A DNA stretch of 64,000 nt, from NCBI GenBank assembly GCA_015143295.1, contig CM026568.1, positions 32,434,441 to 32,498,440 of the forward strand. The letters are read 5' to 3'. Below, piece by piece: positions 1 through 10,420 of the stretch (its first letter is position 1; every line of letters starts with the position of its first letter). Position numbers and translations under genes: made by a program. The stretch comes from Tetracentron sinense. Its lineage: Eukaryota; Streptophyta; Magnoliopsida; Trochodendrales; Trochodendraceae. The notes under the pieces are model-generated. The model saw only the letters and a list, made by a program, of their open reading frames with translations, made no database searches and was not told where the DNA came from.

Positions 1-451
1 ACGGGCAATTTACGTTGTTAGGCAAATCACGTGCGGCACTTGATCAATCCGTCGATCAAGTCAGTCTGTTCGGTCAATTACCTAAGAAACAAAAGTAAAG
101 CACACCACAATACATAAGAAAGAAGCAAAGATCAATAATATTGCATAAAGGGAAAAGTTACAAGACACTATACATGTACTGGAAATAAAAGACACTAGGG
201 GAGTAGGTGATCAAAGATGGTGTAAAAACAACCCACTCAAGTGAACTACCACCTCCCCTATAAGGTGAACGATAAACCTTTTACAAGTTAGCAGAAGGAA
301 ACATCTTATGTGCTGGTAGAGTCATACTCCCTTATTACAAAAATGTCATTAAGACTTTGATGACTAAACTACCATTTAACAAAAGATAAAAAGACACAAA
401 TAGTGTCACTACTAAGGCCATGCAAACATTGCTGCACGAATGACCGTGACA
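1..451 (-). repeat. 3' LTR of the chromovirus
   Basis: Direct repeat of 6161-6615. On the - strand it begins TGTCACGG at 451. Its far end lies about 3-4 bases outside the window. Confidence 0.88.
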
Positions 452-465
452 CACTCCCCCACTTG
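452..465 (-). other. Polypurine tract of the chromovirus
   Basis: On the - strand the purine run AGTGGGGGAGTG directly precedes the TGTC start of the 3' LTR. This is the expected site for priming plus-strand DNA synthesis and confirms the element's orientation. Confidence 0.75.
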
Positions 466-489
466 TTAAGTTGACGCTCTCGTCGACTT

Positions 490-3390
490 GCTCGCTAAGT
501 ATTTTTCAATCTTACTTGCGAAAGGGAGAAAGGTGACGTCTAGTTCCCAACTAGTTTCGGCGTCGGATAGCCATTTCCATATTAATAAATACTCTATATG
601 CACGGGCTTGGTCGGTGAGGCTTGGATATGACGATCTGCAACAATACGCTCAACTTTTCTTTATGGTACGGTTGTTACGATAATTGTAGACCGGTTTGGA
701 GTGTTGTGAGTGGGGTCTTCCTTGTCTGCATTATACGGCTTTAACACACTGACATAGAAGATCGGGTGATATCTACGAAGTAACTCGGACAGTTTCACCT
801 TGTAAGAGACTTTTCCCACATTTTCAGTAATAGGAAATGGTCCTTCGTACTTGTGAACTAAGCTTCTGTTGTCTTTACGAAAGAACTTCAAGTTATTCGG
901 ATTTAACTTTATCAGCACTAAATCTCCCACCTTGAACTTATCTTACCTTCGCTTGGAATCCGTAAATTTCTTCGTTTTTCTAGCGGCTTTCTCAAGGTAT
1001 GCTCGGGCAATATCCGCATTTTTGTTCCAATCTTTGGCAAACTTGTAGACGCTGGGGCTGGTTCTTTGATAACCGACAACGATTGTATAAGGCATTAGTG
1101 GTTGTTGCCCGGTTACTAGCTCGAATGAGTTCTTGTTTAACGAAGAGTTTTATTGTAAGTTAAAGCAAAATTAAGCGACATCGAGCAAGTTCACCCAATT
1201 CTTCTGATTAGTATTGACAAAGTGCCGAAGGTATTCTTCAAGAAGAGCGTTAAAACGTTCAGTTTGGCCATCAGTCTGAGGATGACTACTTGTTGAGAAG
1301 TTGAGCTTGGTCCCAAGAAGTTTGAACCATTCTGACCAAAACTTTTCCGTGAATCTTGAGTCCCTGTCGCTCACAATGTTCTGAGGCACACCCCAAAATT
1401 TCATCACATTCTTCATGAACAAGTAGGCTGCTTCCTCTGCTGAACAGTGCAATGGTGAGAGGATGAAAAGAATCTGTCAATCACCACTAGGATCGATCCA
1501 AACTCCCCCACTTTTGGAAAGGCCGAGATGAAGTCTATAGAGACACTCTCCCATGCTCTCCTAGGGATAGGTAATGGCTTCAAGAGCCCAAGAGGCCTAT
1601 TCTTTTCCACCTTATCTTATTGGCACACAAGGCAAGTCTTCACATATTCTGCAACATCATCTTGCATACGAGGCCAGTAGTGATCTCGTTTTAGCAAGGC
1701 AAATGTGCGGTGCTATCCTTGATGGTCTACCCAAATAGTATCATGACACTCTTTTATAAGATCCTTCATGAGGTCCCCTATTCTTGGGACAAAGATGCGA
1801 CTTCCTTTTGTGTAAAGAAGTCCGTCGTTGATCCAGAAACGACGAATCTTGCCACTTTCAACTAGTGGCCAAATTACCTTAACCTGATGATCGGTCTTCA
1901 ACCCTTCACAGATCTTATCATGCAAGGTAGACTGCACTCGTTACACACTCCTATGCATCACCTTCTTTAGGACCGCAAGTTCCGCTTTACGACTTAAGGC
2001 ATCGGCAACATTATTGTACCGACCCGACTTGTACTCTAGCAAAAAATCGAATTTCACTAGCAACTCTTGCCAACGCGCTTACTTGGACGTTAGCTTCTTT
2101 TGCGTCATGAAGTGAGACATGGTAACATTGTCGGTCTTCACCACAAATTTTGATCCAAGTAAGTAATGCCTCCACACCCCGAAGGCAATGCACCACTGCA
2201 AGCAACTCTTTCTCTTGAGTAGTGTAGCGACTTTCAGTTTCATATAACTTCTGGTTCTCATAAGCAACCAGATGTTCTTCTTGCACCAACACTCTTCCAA
2301 TAGCATAGTCTGACGCATCAGTCTGTATTTCAAAAGGTTTCACCAAGTCTGGCAGTGCAAGAACAGGATGTTGGGCCATGGTAAGTTTCAGTCCCTCGAA
2401 GGCTTCCTGCCACTCTCTTGACCATACCCATGCACGCTCCTTCTTAAGTAGGTCAGTTAAGGAACTTATGAAATATCTGGTTCATTAGTGTTGAGAAGGT
2501 AGCTGGTGCGTTGGTAAGGCTGAAAGGCATCACCATGAATTCGAATGTGACGTATCTCGTCACACAAATCGTCTTAGATTTGTCGCCTTCCGCGAAGCGA
2601 ACCTGATAGTAGCCTGACCGTAAATCAAGCTTACTGAAGTACTTGGCTGTCCCAAGTTGGTCAAGCAAATCAGCAATCAACAGATGAGATACTTGTTCCG
2701 CACTTTCAACTTGTTCAATGCTCGGTAATCCACGCAAAGCCTAAGACTCCCATATGCTTGCGCTGGAAGAGGATTGGTGCCCCAAAGGGTGCCTTGGAGG
2801 GGCGAATGAAACCTGACTCCAAAAGATCATCAAGTTGTTTTTGAAGTTTTGCAAACTCCGGAGGGGTCATACGATAAGGGGTTTTAGCAGGCGGCTTAGC
2901 CTCAGGAACAAGTTCTATCCCGTGGTCAATTGCTCAACGAGGAGGAATGGACTTTGGCAACTTGTCGGGCATGACACTAGAAAAATTCATCAGCACCTTG
3001 GTCACTTCCTTCGGAACTGGATCTTGCTCCAGTTGAGACTCTTCCCTCAACGTAGCCAAGTAAGTCATCTCTCATTTCTTCAACCATTTCTTTAGCTGTA
3101 GGGCCGAAAGCATCTTCTTTCCACCTTTACTTGCCACTGTTGGAATCATACATGGAGAGTCACTAAAGATGCACAACGATCGCAGGTAAGACATTAGCAT
3201 GACCTTGAATTCTTGCAAGAACTCCATCCCCACAATGACCTGGAAGTCATCCATGGGAATCGCTGTCAAGTTGGTCTTTCCTGACCAAACTCTTATTTCA
3301 ATGGGCACCCCCTTGGATACCCCATGAATAGGCATAGCTGCTGAGTTCATAGCTTTGATGTGACTTAAATCTTTTTCTATCTTCAATCAC
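490..3390 (-). pseudogene. Chromovirus pol remnants (PR, RT, RNase H, INT, chromodomain)
   Basis: Recognisable pieces in several frames. Protease tail with a DDF...GMEFL signature (3072-3386). RT with KLDLRSGYYQ and a degenerate MPF.LTNAPATF block (2453-2737). RNase H beginning FEIQTDASDYAIG with a TQKEKELLAVVH-like helix (2011-2379). Integrase zinc-binding region (1713-1937) and catalytic core with VSDRD.RF and HPQTDGQTER (1171-1610). Integrase C-terminus (661-930) and a chromodomain (about 490-660; Y-L-x-x-W-K and E-x-S-W-E residues). The RT segment carrying the catalytic YLDD is absent: the block ending FHKFLN is followed almost at once by the connection region. The copy cannot encode an active enzyme. 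Confidence 0.85.
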
Positions 3391-4403
3391 AGCCGCTTAG
3401 CTTCTCCTTCCGCAACAAAGTTGTGAGTCGCCCCCGTATCTACCATGGCACGGGTGGCATTCCCATTGATTTTCAAATAAACGAACATGAGCCCCTTCGA
3501 CTGTGGTGTCTTCCTATCACCCTGAGTCTTAAGAGCATTAAGAAACCTGATGGCTCCCACCCTAGGCTACTTTTCCTAATATCATCACTCTCGGATAGTT
3601 CCTCATGTATAGCCGAGTTACCCACTGATGCCTGCAAGGCATTGGGGGCTTGTTTCTGTGGACAAACTGCTACTCGGTGCGGTCCACCACAAAGAAAGCA
3701 CTATATCGGCTTGGAACTTGAACTCTTTGATGTTGAAGCTTCCTTGCTCGGCCCAGACTTGCCATTGTTATGCTTCTTCCCATTCAATGGTCGAGAAGAT
3801 TTATTGTGGCTAGTGTGGGTCGAGTTCGCCTTTTTCTTGTTAGGATCACTTGTGGAGTAGTCATTCAGACGCTTTGCTGCTGCTTGTGCTGAAGCTAAGT
3901 CTTGAATGCGTTGCCTCTGCAACTCTGTCTGTACCCAAGGTTTCAATCTCTCCATGAAGTAGAACATTTTGTCTTTCTCAGACATGTCCTTGATGTCTAG
4001 TATGAGGGCCGAGAACCGCTTCACATACTCACGTACCGCGCCTGCCTGTTGCAACTATCGCAAGTTCCTCCCAGCAATGTACTCCACATTCTTGGGCAAG
4101 AATTGGGCCTTCAACTCCCTTTTTAAGTCCGCCCAAGAATCAATGATGCATCTCCCATTCTAAATGTCATCGTATCGAGTACGCCAGCATAACTTGGATT
4201 CACCAGATAGATACATTGTTGCTGTCGAGACCTTGGCTTCTTCTGATTTCTGTCTCACGGCTCGGAAATACTATTCCATATTGAACAAGAAATTCTCAAG
4301 CTCTTTTGCATCTATCGCACCACTGTATGAGCGAGGCTCTGACACCTTCACCCGACTATATGTTTCGGTAAGGCCATGAGAGTGCGAATCAACTGTCATG
4401 GTA
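3391..4403 (-). pseudogene. Chromovirus gag, 3' part
   Basis: The reading frame at 3701-4054 has the basic and helical character of plant gypsy Gag, with a retrotransposon-Gag motif (KMFYFMERLKPWVQTEL region). A CCHC-type zinc knuckle follows at about 3657-3695 (C-x2-C-x3-H-x4-C). Between 4055 and 4403 the coding sequence continues with stops. It is separated from the gag start by a later solo-LTR insertion at 4404-5869. Confidence 0.75.
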
Positions 4404-5869
4404 TGTAGAGACCCGAATCTTTTTCATGTTTTTAGTGCATTGCATTAAGGGTATTTTAGTCTTTATAAGGTGTTAAAGTGTGTGTATTTATATCTAAGTA
4501 TGGTGATGTAAACTAGGCTTAATCTACTTGTAACGGATGGATGCAATAACACACCCTAAACTTTAGGAAGCTCTAGTTTTGGCACCGTTCACTGGAATTG
4601 TGTGATTCTTGAACCATTAGAAAGGTGTTGGAACCCTCTTCGAGGTTCATGTTTAGTGTTTTTTCCTCATTTTGAGTTTAAGTCAAGTCAATAGTGAGTT
4701 TTGTTTAATGAAAATGCAGATCAGTCAACTTTGGGGATATTTTAGTCTATTAATTAAGTGGAAATTAGAAATTCTAAAACGTTAGAAATGTTCGTTTTCG
4801 AGAGACGAATCCAACGCAAGTTGAATCGTCAAAATCCGATGAACGAGTAAAAAGTTATGGCCAAAACAGTAAAATGAGTCGAAATAGAGCACCGATCGCT
4901 CGGTCAGAAGCAGCGATCGATCGGTCCAAAACCGATCGATCGGTATCTATCGACTGGTCCAAAATTTTGTATGGGGAAATTTTCCAGAGAGTGTGTTTTT
5001 GACCGATCGCCCGGTCATAAACACCGATCGATCGGTAGCCAACCGATCGCTCGGTCATAACCACCGATCGCTCGGTCCTTCGTGTTTTTGCAGAATTTTA
5101 GTATGGGCTTTTTGGTCTTTTTGTTCTCAGACCTTGGGGCTATAAATAGGGGTCCTACTCGAAATATTAAAATACTCCACCTAGTTCTAACCTAATTTGG
5201 CAAAAAGGGGGAGAAACCATAGGGTTTGAGAGAGGGTTTTCTTGGAGAATGAGGAGATTGATAGGAGATTGCAAGAAAAGTTTGGGAAGCTTCTCCAAAT
5301 CGTCTCGGGAGCGTTTTGAATCCAAGGGAAGGATTCCTAAGGTCGATATACTATCCTAATCAACTCTATTCTAAGGTTTTATGAATGTGGATGTGCTAAG
5401 AATTGTAGAAATAGATAGTTGATGCATTTTCCCTAATTTTTCTATGAAGTAAGCTAATTATTGATGGAAATGTGGATGGAAATGTGGATTGGATGTGGAT
5501 GGGAAATATATGGAGGATGAGAAATGTATGGAGGATGGGATTAATATGTGGATGTGAATAGTGAATTGATTGTATGGATGAAATTATGATTTGATGAATG
5601 CATGAAGAGTAGAGAAACAATGGAGTCATATTATGTGTACTCAAGGTGTTTGTGAAAATGTCTGTGAGATAAATGCTATTATACTCTTATAAAATGGTGG
5701 TAAATTGATTATGAATTGCGATATGAATTATGATAAGATATGTATATGGGAATGGTTTGTTAAGTATATCAAATTATTTGCATGGAAATTGATAGTCGGG
5801 AAGGTAAGAACTTAGAGGAACATCTCTCAAACCGGGAATTCTCTAACTATTTGGTATGGGGTCGTTACA
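4404..5869 (+). mobile_element. Solo LTR inserted in gag, TSD TGGTA
   Basis: A 1,466-bp block starts TGTAGAGACC and ends GGGTCGTTACA, an inverted TG...CA-type pair. It is flanked by a perfect 5-bp duplication TGGTA (4399-4403 and 5870-5874). No internal domain is present, so this is a solo LTR left by LTR-LTR recombination. A TATA box (TATAAATA, 5141-5148) gives + orientation, opposite to the host element. Lineage is probably Ty3/gypsy from the TGTA.CGACCC-type ends; that part is inference. Confidence 0.88.
4891..5077. repeat. Cluster of about eight palindromic CGATCG motifs
   Basis: Within the solo LTR, upstream of its TATA box, variants of ACCGATCGCTCGGT recur at about 4891, 4913, 4931, 4945 (degenerate), 5001, 5022, 5042 and 5062. 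Each is a near-perfect dyad of about 14 bp, with uneven spacing of roughly 15-40 bp. The position suggests U3 regulatory repeats, but no binding factor is known to me. Confidence 0.75.
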
Positions 5870-6140
5870 TGGTAAGCACATTCAACCGGTTTGAGAGCTC
5901 CTCAATCTTGGCCTGAAGAGCATCCACTGTCCCATTCACATCATCGGTCAATGTCTCTACTGATCCGGCCAATTCCTGGTGTCTTTGTTCTATGTTGCAT
6001 ACTCGGTCATCCATTTGCACTAAGATATGCAACATCTCATCAATCTGTGTTGTCTGGGCTTCCATCTCGTCCAGGCGATCCTTTCTAGTGCGTGCTCCTG
6101 TCCCCTGTGCCATGTCTTCTAGCCTTGAATACACGGTCAT
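5870..6140 (-). pseudogene. Chromovirus gag, 5' part
   Basis: Open frame of about 90 residues beginning MTVYSRLEDMAQ at 6140, rich in coiled-coil-like heptads (QTTQIDEMLHILVQMDDR region) as in many plant gypsy Gag N-termini. It is interrupted at 5869 by the solo LTR, which supplies the stop codon; the continuation lies at 4403 and below. Confidence 0.75.
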
Positions 6141-6147
6141 GACCTTA

Positions 6148-6158
6148 CTCTGATACCA
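6148..6158 (-). other. Primer-binding site (initiator Met tRNA)
   Basis: The - strand reads TGGTATCAGAG, complementary to the 3' end of plant initiator methionine tRNA, two bases inside the 5' LTR. Confidence 0.85.
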
Positions 6159-6160
6159 AC

Positions 6161-6615
6161 TATCACGGATAATTTACGTTGTTAAGCAAATCCCGTGCGA
6201 TACTTAATCAATTCGCTGATCAAGTCAACCTGTTCAGTCAGTTACCTAAGAAACAAGAGTAAAGCACACTATAATGGACAAGAAAGAAACAAAGATCAAT
6301 AATATTGCATACATGAAAATGTGACAAGACACTATACATGTACTGGAAATAAAAGACACTAGGGAAGCAGGTGATCAAAGATGGTGCAAAGACAACCCAC
6401 TCAAGTGAACTACCACCTCTCCTACAAGGTGGATGATAAACCTTTTTCAAGTTAGCAGAAGGAAACATCCTATGTGCTGGTGGAGTCATACTCCCTTATT
6501 ACAAAAATGTCATTAAGACTTTGATGACTAAACTACCCTTTAACAAAAGATAAAAAAACACAAATAGTGTCACCATCAAAGTCATGCAAACATTGCTGGA
6601 CGAATGGTCAAGACA
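6161..6615 (-). repeat. 5' LTR of the chromovirus
   Basis: A 455-bp direct repeat of 1-451. On the - strand it starts TGTCTTGACC at 6615. Its inner end reads ...GATA where CA is expected, a point mutation of the canonical end. Confidence 0.88.
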
Positions 6616-7462
6616 CCCTGCACCTAAACTTTTTAGAAAAAACAAACGGATACAAAATAGGCACGATGACTAATGAACTTGACCCTATAAAACAAAACCA
6701 GCCTCTACAAGAGAATCCCGGCCCCGCCCCTGTCGACCTGTGACCACCCTCCTAGATGTCTCGAGGGGAAGGAGTAGCTTGGATTAGTAAAAGTCTAAAG
6801 CACAAAAAAAAGTTCACACCTCAGAAAAAACAAGTCTGGGCAATTAAATCATTTTGTGCTAAACCAACCAAGTGACTATTCTCAATTTAATGGTCTGCTA
6901 ACCCTACTCAATGAGTCATTGATAACCCCTACTCTCATTAAAAATTAACACATGTTAAAACAAGGATATGTGTTTGTTTTTTTTTTAATATATTGAAAGT
7001 ATGAGCATGTGTTAGTTTTTGGTTGAAAGTAGGACTAGCCCGGCTTATTCTACCTCATTTTAAGGTTTTGTCAAAGGGATTTTGCTAGCCTCACTTTTTG
7101 TTATTGCAATCTCTCTCAGAGCAAAAGATAAAGATTTTGTGGTGGGTCTCAATGCCTTGAACAAAAATCCTTGTCTTCTTTTAAAAAAAAAAGAAAAGAA
7201 GAAGAAAGTGCAATAGGGGGAGAGTAGGACTAGCACTCCTCCTCTCAAATAAAGAGAAGATTGACTTTAAAACGAAAGAAAGACAAAACAAACACTGCTG
7301 GCCAATGTAGAGTAAATTAACTTTACTATACCGTATGTAGTTACGTAGACAGGGTCCTAAAATACCAAAAGAACACCAAAGTAAGAAGATAAGGAAATGG
7401 CCAGTTGGAGCCTCCCTCACTCTATCATTGCCCACCAAAGACTACAAAATATCTTGGGAAGC
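6616..7462. other. Intergenic, nothing recognised
   Basis: AT-rich sequence with short homopolymer runs. No coding frame with family similarity, RNA gene or delimited repeat was seen. Confidence 0.5.
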
Positions 7463-7470
7463 AGTAAATA

Positions 7471-7770
7471 CTAAGGCCTCGGATTGTCTCTGGCGAAGCC
7501 AGAAAGGGGCCTCGGGGTTCCATACATTGTGCGGCAGCTGGCAGAAAAATGGGGAGAAGTCATTTATTTTCTCCCCATGATTTTTGACTTCTCCCCTTTT
7601 GATATCTCTCCCCCTTATTCTCACACACTTATCGCCACATGTCCATTTGTGTGTGGAGAAGTCAAAATCATGGGCCCCATGAATTTGACTTCTCCACCAC
7701 ATGTCACCTATTCTATGGAACCCCGAGATAAGCCCTTTCTGGCTTCGCCAGAGGCAAGCCAAGGCCAAAT
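7471..7770. mobile_element. hAT-type MITE, 300 bp, TSD AGTAAATA
   Basis: Perfect 8-bp duplications AGTAAATA at 7463-7470 and 7771-7778 bracket a 300-bp element. Its arms are long inverted repeats: CTCTGGCGAAGCCAGAAAGG near 7488 pairs with its complement near 7753, and the pairing extends to GGGGTTCCAT. A second inner inverted pair is built on GGAGAAGTCA and TGACTTCTCC. An 8-bp TSD and no coding capacity fit a non-autonomous hAT element. Open frames across it on both strands are by-products of the palindrome. Confidence 0.85.
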
Positions 7771-8009
7771 AGTAAATAGCCAGTTGGACTCTTTCTCTCT
7801 CTTAAAGACCACAAACTACTTTGCCCTTATTTAAATTCAATCAGAGAATATACTTTACAGTTTTGGTCTGATCCCTTAAAAACAAACGAACTTTATTCCC
7901 AATTGAAGCTTCTAGGAAGGTGGGAATAGAGGTCATGTGCTTGTACACCCTACCATTGACATGGACAAACTTAGCTCCATGTCCCCACCTTTTATTCAAA
8001 CGGATACCA

Positions 8010-8192
8010 TTTTTTTTTTTTTTTTTTTGGTAAGGAGATATATGTTTAGGCCGCAACACCGGGTTAGGTGTTAGTATCTGTTCGAATTAGTGGGCGGGTA
8101 GAGAGTATAAACGACTCTCACCCTCGCGGGAGTTGAACCCCGGACCTCCCCCTAAAGCAGGGGATACACAACCAGTGGGCCAAAGCCCTACG
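8010..8192 (-). mobile_element. tRNA-derived SINE
   Basis: Read on the - strand, the unit starts near 8192 with an A-box-like TGGCCCACTGG, then a B-box-like GGGTTCAACTCCC about 40 bases on, then about 110 bases of unrelated body, and ends in a 19-base A run (T run at 8010-8028). This is the layout of a plant tRNA-derived SINE. The T-arm resemblance here is not a tRNA gene: no cloverleaf can be closed. No clear TSD was found. Confidence 0.7.
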
Positions 8193-9289
8193 TTTCTCCT
8201 TCACTCTCTGTCTCTACATTTTCTTTTCTTTTTTAATTCATGCCAACTTGACACGTGGAGGACCTTCCCAGATACCGCGTCTAAGATGGAATTCCAAATG
8301 AGTTCCCACATGGAACAATTGGACATGTGGCATGAGTGCACTGGATCAGGAGAAAGAGGACCCAAGCATGGGCTTGAAATCCCATTCAACACTCAATCCG
8401 AACCATTGGATATGGTCTGATCCCTCCCATTCAACACTTTACCTTCTCTGCTTATGTTGTGATTTTCTTAGTCTTCAACTTACATCAATTTACACCAACT
8501 CACTCGCTCTCCTAATCTCTTTACTAGTCTCCCAGGAAATATCGGCCAAACCATTTATATCAACTCACTCCCTCATTTTACATTCTTTTTATTAATTTTC
8601 TCTACCTTTTGTAAAGTATTCTATTTGACTGACCGTGATCCTTCTCAATGCGCCATTCTTAGTCATTAGTCTCCATTGATTCGTTCATTTATGTTTATTT
8701 TCACTTTTTTTTTTTTAATAATCTTATTTTCACTTATTTATATTAAATAGGAAATGCTTATATGTACTTTTATGTGATTATTATCATCACTTTATCGCGA
8801 TATCCATTTGCTGATGAAAACATTGTGAAACACAAATAATGCATTTCCCAATTAATTTGAAATGTCATTCTAGTTATTTTTTACAACCGAAATATTTATT
8901 TTTACACGGCATCATTTATCTATCTAGTTTTAGTAGTTAATTAGTAATTGTTAGCAGACTCCTACTTGGCCCGAAGAGACTCATTCTGGGCCACCATCTA
9001 GAGAAGGGCACACCTCGCTACTTGAGTTGCAGGCGACATGTTTAAATAACATTATAATTACACATTAGTACAGATCCTGTGCCATGCATGGGTAATAATT
9101 TAAGAATATCTAAAATTAAATATTATTATTTATTTACTTAAACATTAAGTAATATATTTTAAGAATATTTAATAAATTTTATTTTTAATAATATTATTTG
9201 ATAGACATTATTATTTGTATTAATTAACCGATTTTATAATAATAATTCAATATTAAGTCTCTTACTAATAAACTTAAATTAATACATCT
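8193..9289. other. Intergenic, nothing recognised
   Basis: AT-rich. Open frames of 60-95 codons here have no recognisable family features. Confidence 0.45.
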
Positions 9290-9292
9290 AAG

Positions 9293-9715
9293 AGTTGGAG
9301 ATAAGAAATGAGTCTACAATATAATAAATAGATGACTCTAGGATGAGATAGTGGGCCCCAAACATACTTGCAAGAGTTAGAGATAAGAGAGAGCTCTACA
9401 ATAGTGGAGACAAAGAGGACTCTAGGATGAGATAGTGTATCCCAAACTTGAAAGGTGAGGAATTAAAGAGAAAAGCCACGTGTTGGTCGGTGATATCATT
9501 TACCTACGTTAGTACAGAGTTAGTAGTTACTCATATCCGGGAGGATTAGATCCTCAACCTCCCTCAATAGAGAGGCCACATCCCACACCCCACCACTGGC
9601 CTCTTGGTGATATCATTGACCTAAGTTAGTACTAGGCTAGTAGTTACTCGTACTCGGATGGATTGGATCCCCAACCTCCCTCAACAGAGAGGCCACACCC
9701 CACCAATGGCCCAAG
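9293..9715. repeat. Two pairs of diverged tandem duplications
   Basis: One pair of about 75 bp (near 9293-9362 and 9371-9450) shares GACTCTAGGATGAGATAGTG. A second pair of about 110 bp (near 9491-9601 and 9608-9710) shares AACCTCCCTCAA and the flanking TTAGTA...TAGTAGTTACTC block. No transposon termini were seen. Confidence 0.65.
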
Positions 9716-9720
9716 AGGCG

Positions 9721-10420
9721 GGGTGATAATTAATATATTTAAATCAACAAGATATCTACTTCACCGTATGAATCCAACCAAAACCCAACCTAACCCAGCA
9801 AATGGTTTTGTTTAGGAGAAGAGCCCGATGACTCTTTGGTGCACCCGGAGAAGGTTTTACTGGAATGCACTGGTTATTCTTATAATAATTGTCAGCAAAT
9901 AAATATTATTAACGATAGAACATTAACGGATGTCTCAAGGGCTATGTAGGTAAAATTGGTAAAAAAAAATCATATCTACTAGTTTTAAAGTGGGGTAGGA
10001 AACAAGCTAAACGACTCCCTTGTTATACATGTATTTATACAACTGCCATCTATAATCTATACTTAGGTTTTTGTTATTTCCGATTGTTAGAATTTTATTT
10101 AAATTAAAATTTTGGAATTTTTAGGGTTTTTAGTTTTTCTACTACAACGGTGTCGTAGTTGTAACGAATATATTTGTGAAGGGCCAAAAACCACCAAACG
10201 GCTATAATTGCAGTTTCACGTCTCGGAATAGAGGCGAAGTCGAAGATCGTCGTTCTTTTGACGGTCTCCGGCCAGATTGTACAGTGGGTTGTCGACCCTT
10301 TTCGCCGATTTGAAGATTGATCGGGTTTTAACGGTTGAAATTGCAGACGAGGAGTGGAAGAAAGAGAAATAAAACGGTGGATTGAATCGGGATATATTTT
10401 TTTTAAATCGGGTTTCCGTG
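9721..10420. other. Upstream region and probable 5' UTR of the GT17 gene
   Basis: No separate gene seen. The last 200 bases or so are less AT-rich and probably hold the leader of the gene starting at 10421. No convincing TATA box could be assigned. Confidence 0.4.

Larger units (their letters stand above)
1..6615 (-). mobile_element. Ty3/gypsy chromovirus LTR retrotransposon, decayed
   Basis: A nearly complete element read right to left: 5' LTR, primer-binding site, gag, protease, reverse transcriptase, RNase H, integrase, chromodomain, polypurine tract and 3' LTR. The order RT-RNase H-integrase and the chromodomain at the integrase C-terminus (about 490-660) mark it as a Ty3/gypsy chromovirus. 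The two LTRs align throughout and differ at roughly one base in ten, mostly by transitions, so the insertion is old. Every coding domain has stops or frameshifts, and part of RT is deleted near 2450. The window starts about 3-4 bases inside the outer end of the 3' LTR, so the target-site duplication cannot be checked. Confidence 0.9.

Noticed and set aside
4855..5064. 69-codon - strand frame with repeated RSIG/DRAIG words
   Set aside because: The amino-acid repeats are translations of the palindromic CGATCG cluster in a solo LTR.
4891..5077. Regularly repeated palindromes resembling a CRISPR array
   Set aside because: Units of 14 bp with irregular short spacing inside a plant LTR; no spacers of uniform length and no Cas genes.
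7442..7834. Open frames of 108 and 116 codons on opposite strands
   Set aside because: Both are read through the palindromic MITE at 7471-7770.
8105..8190. T-arm-like GGGTTCAACTCCC suggesting a tRNA gene
   Set aside because: No acceptor or anticodon stem can be formed; the A tail and body make it a SINE.
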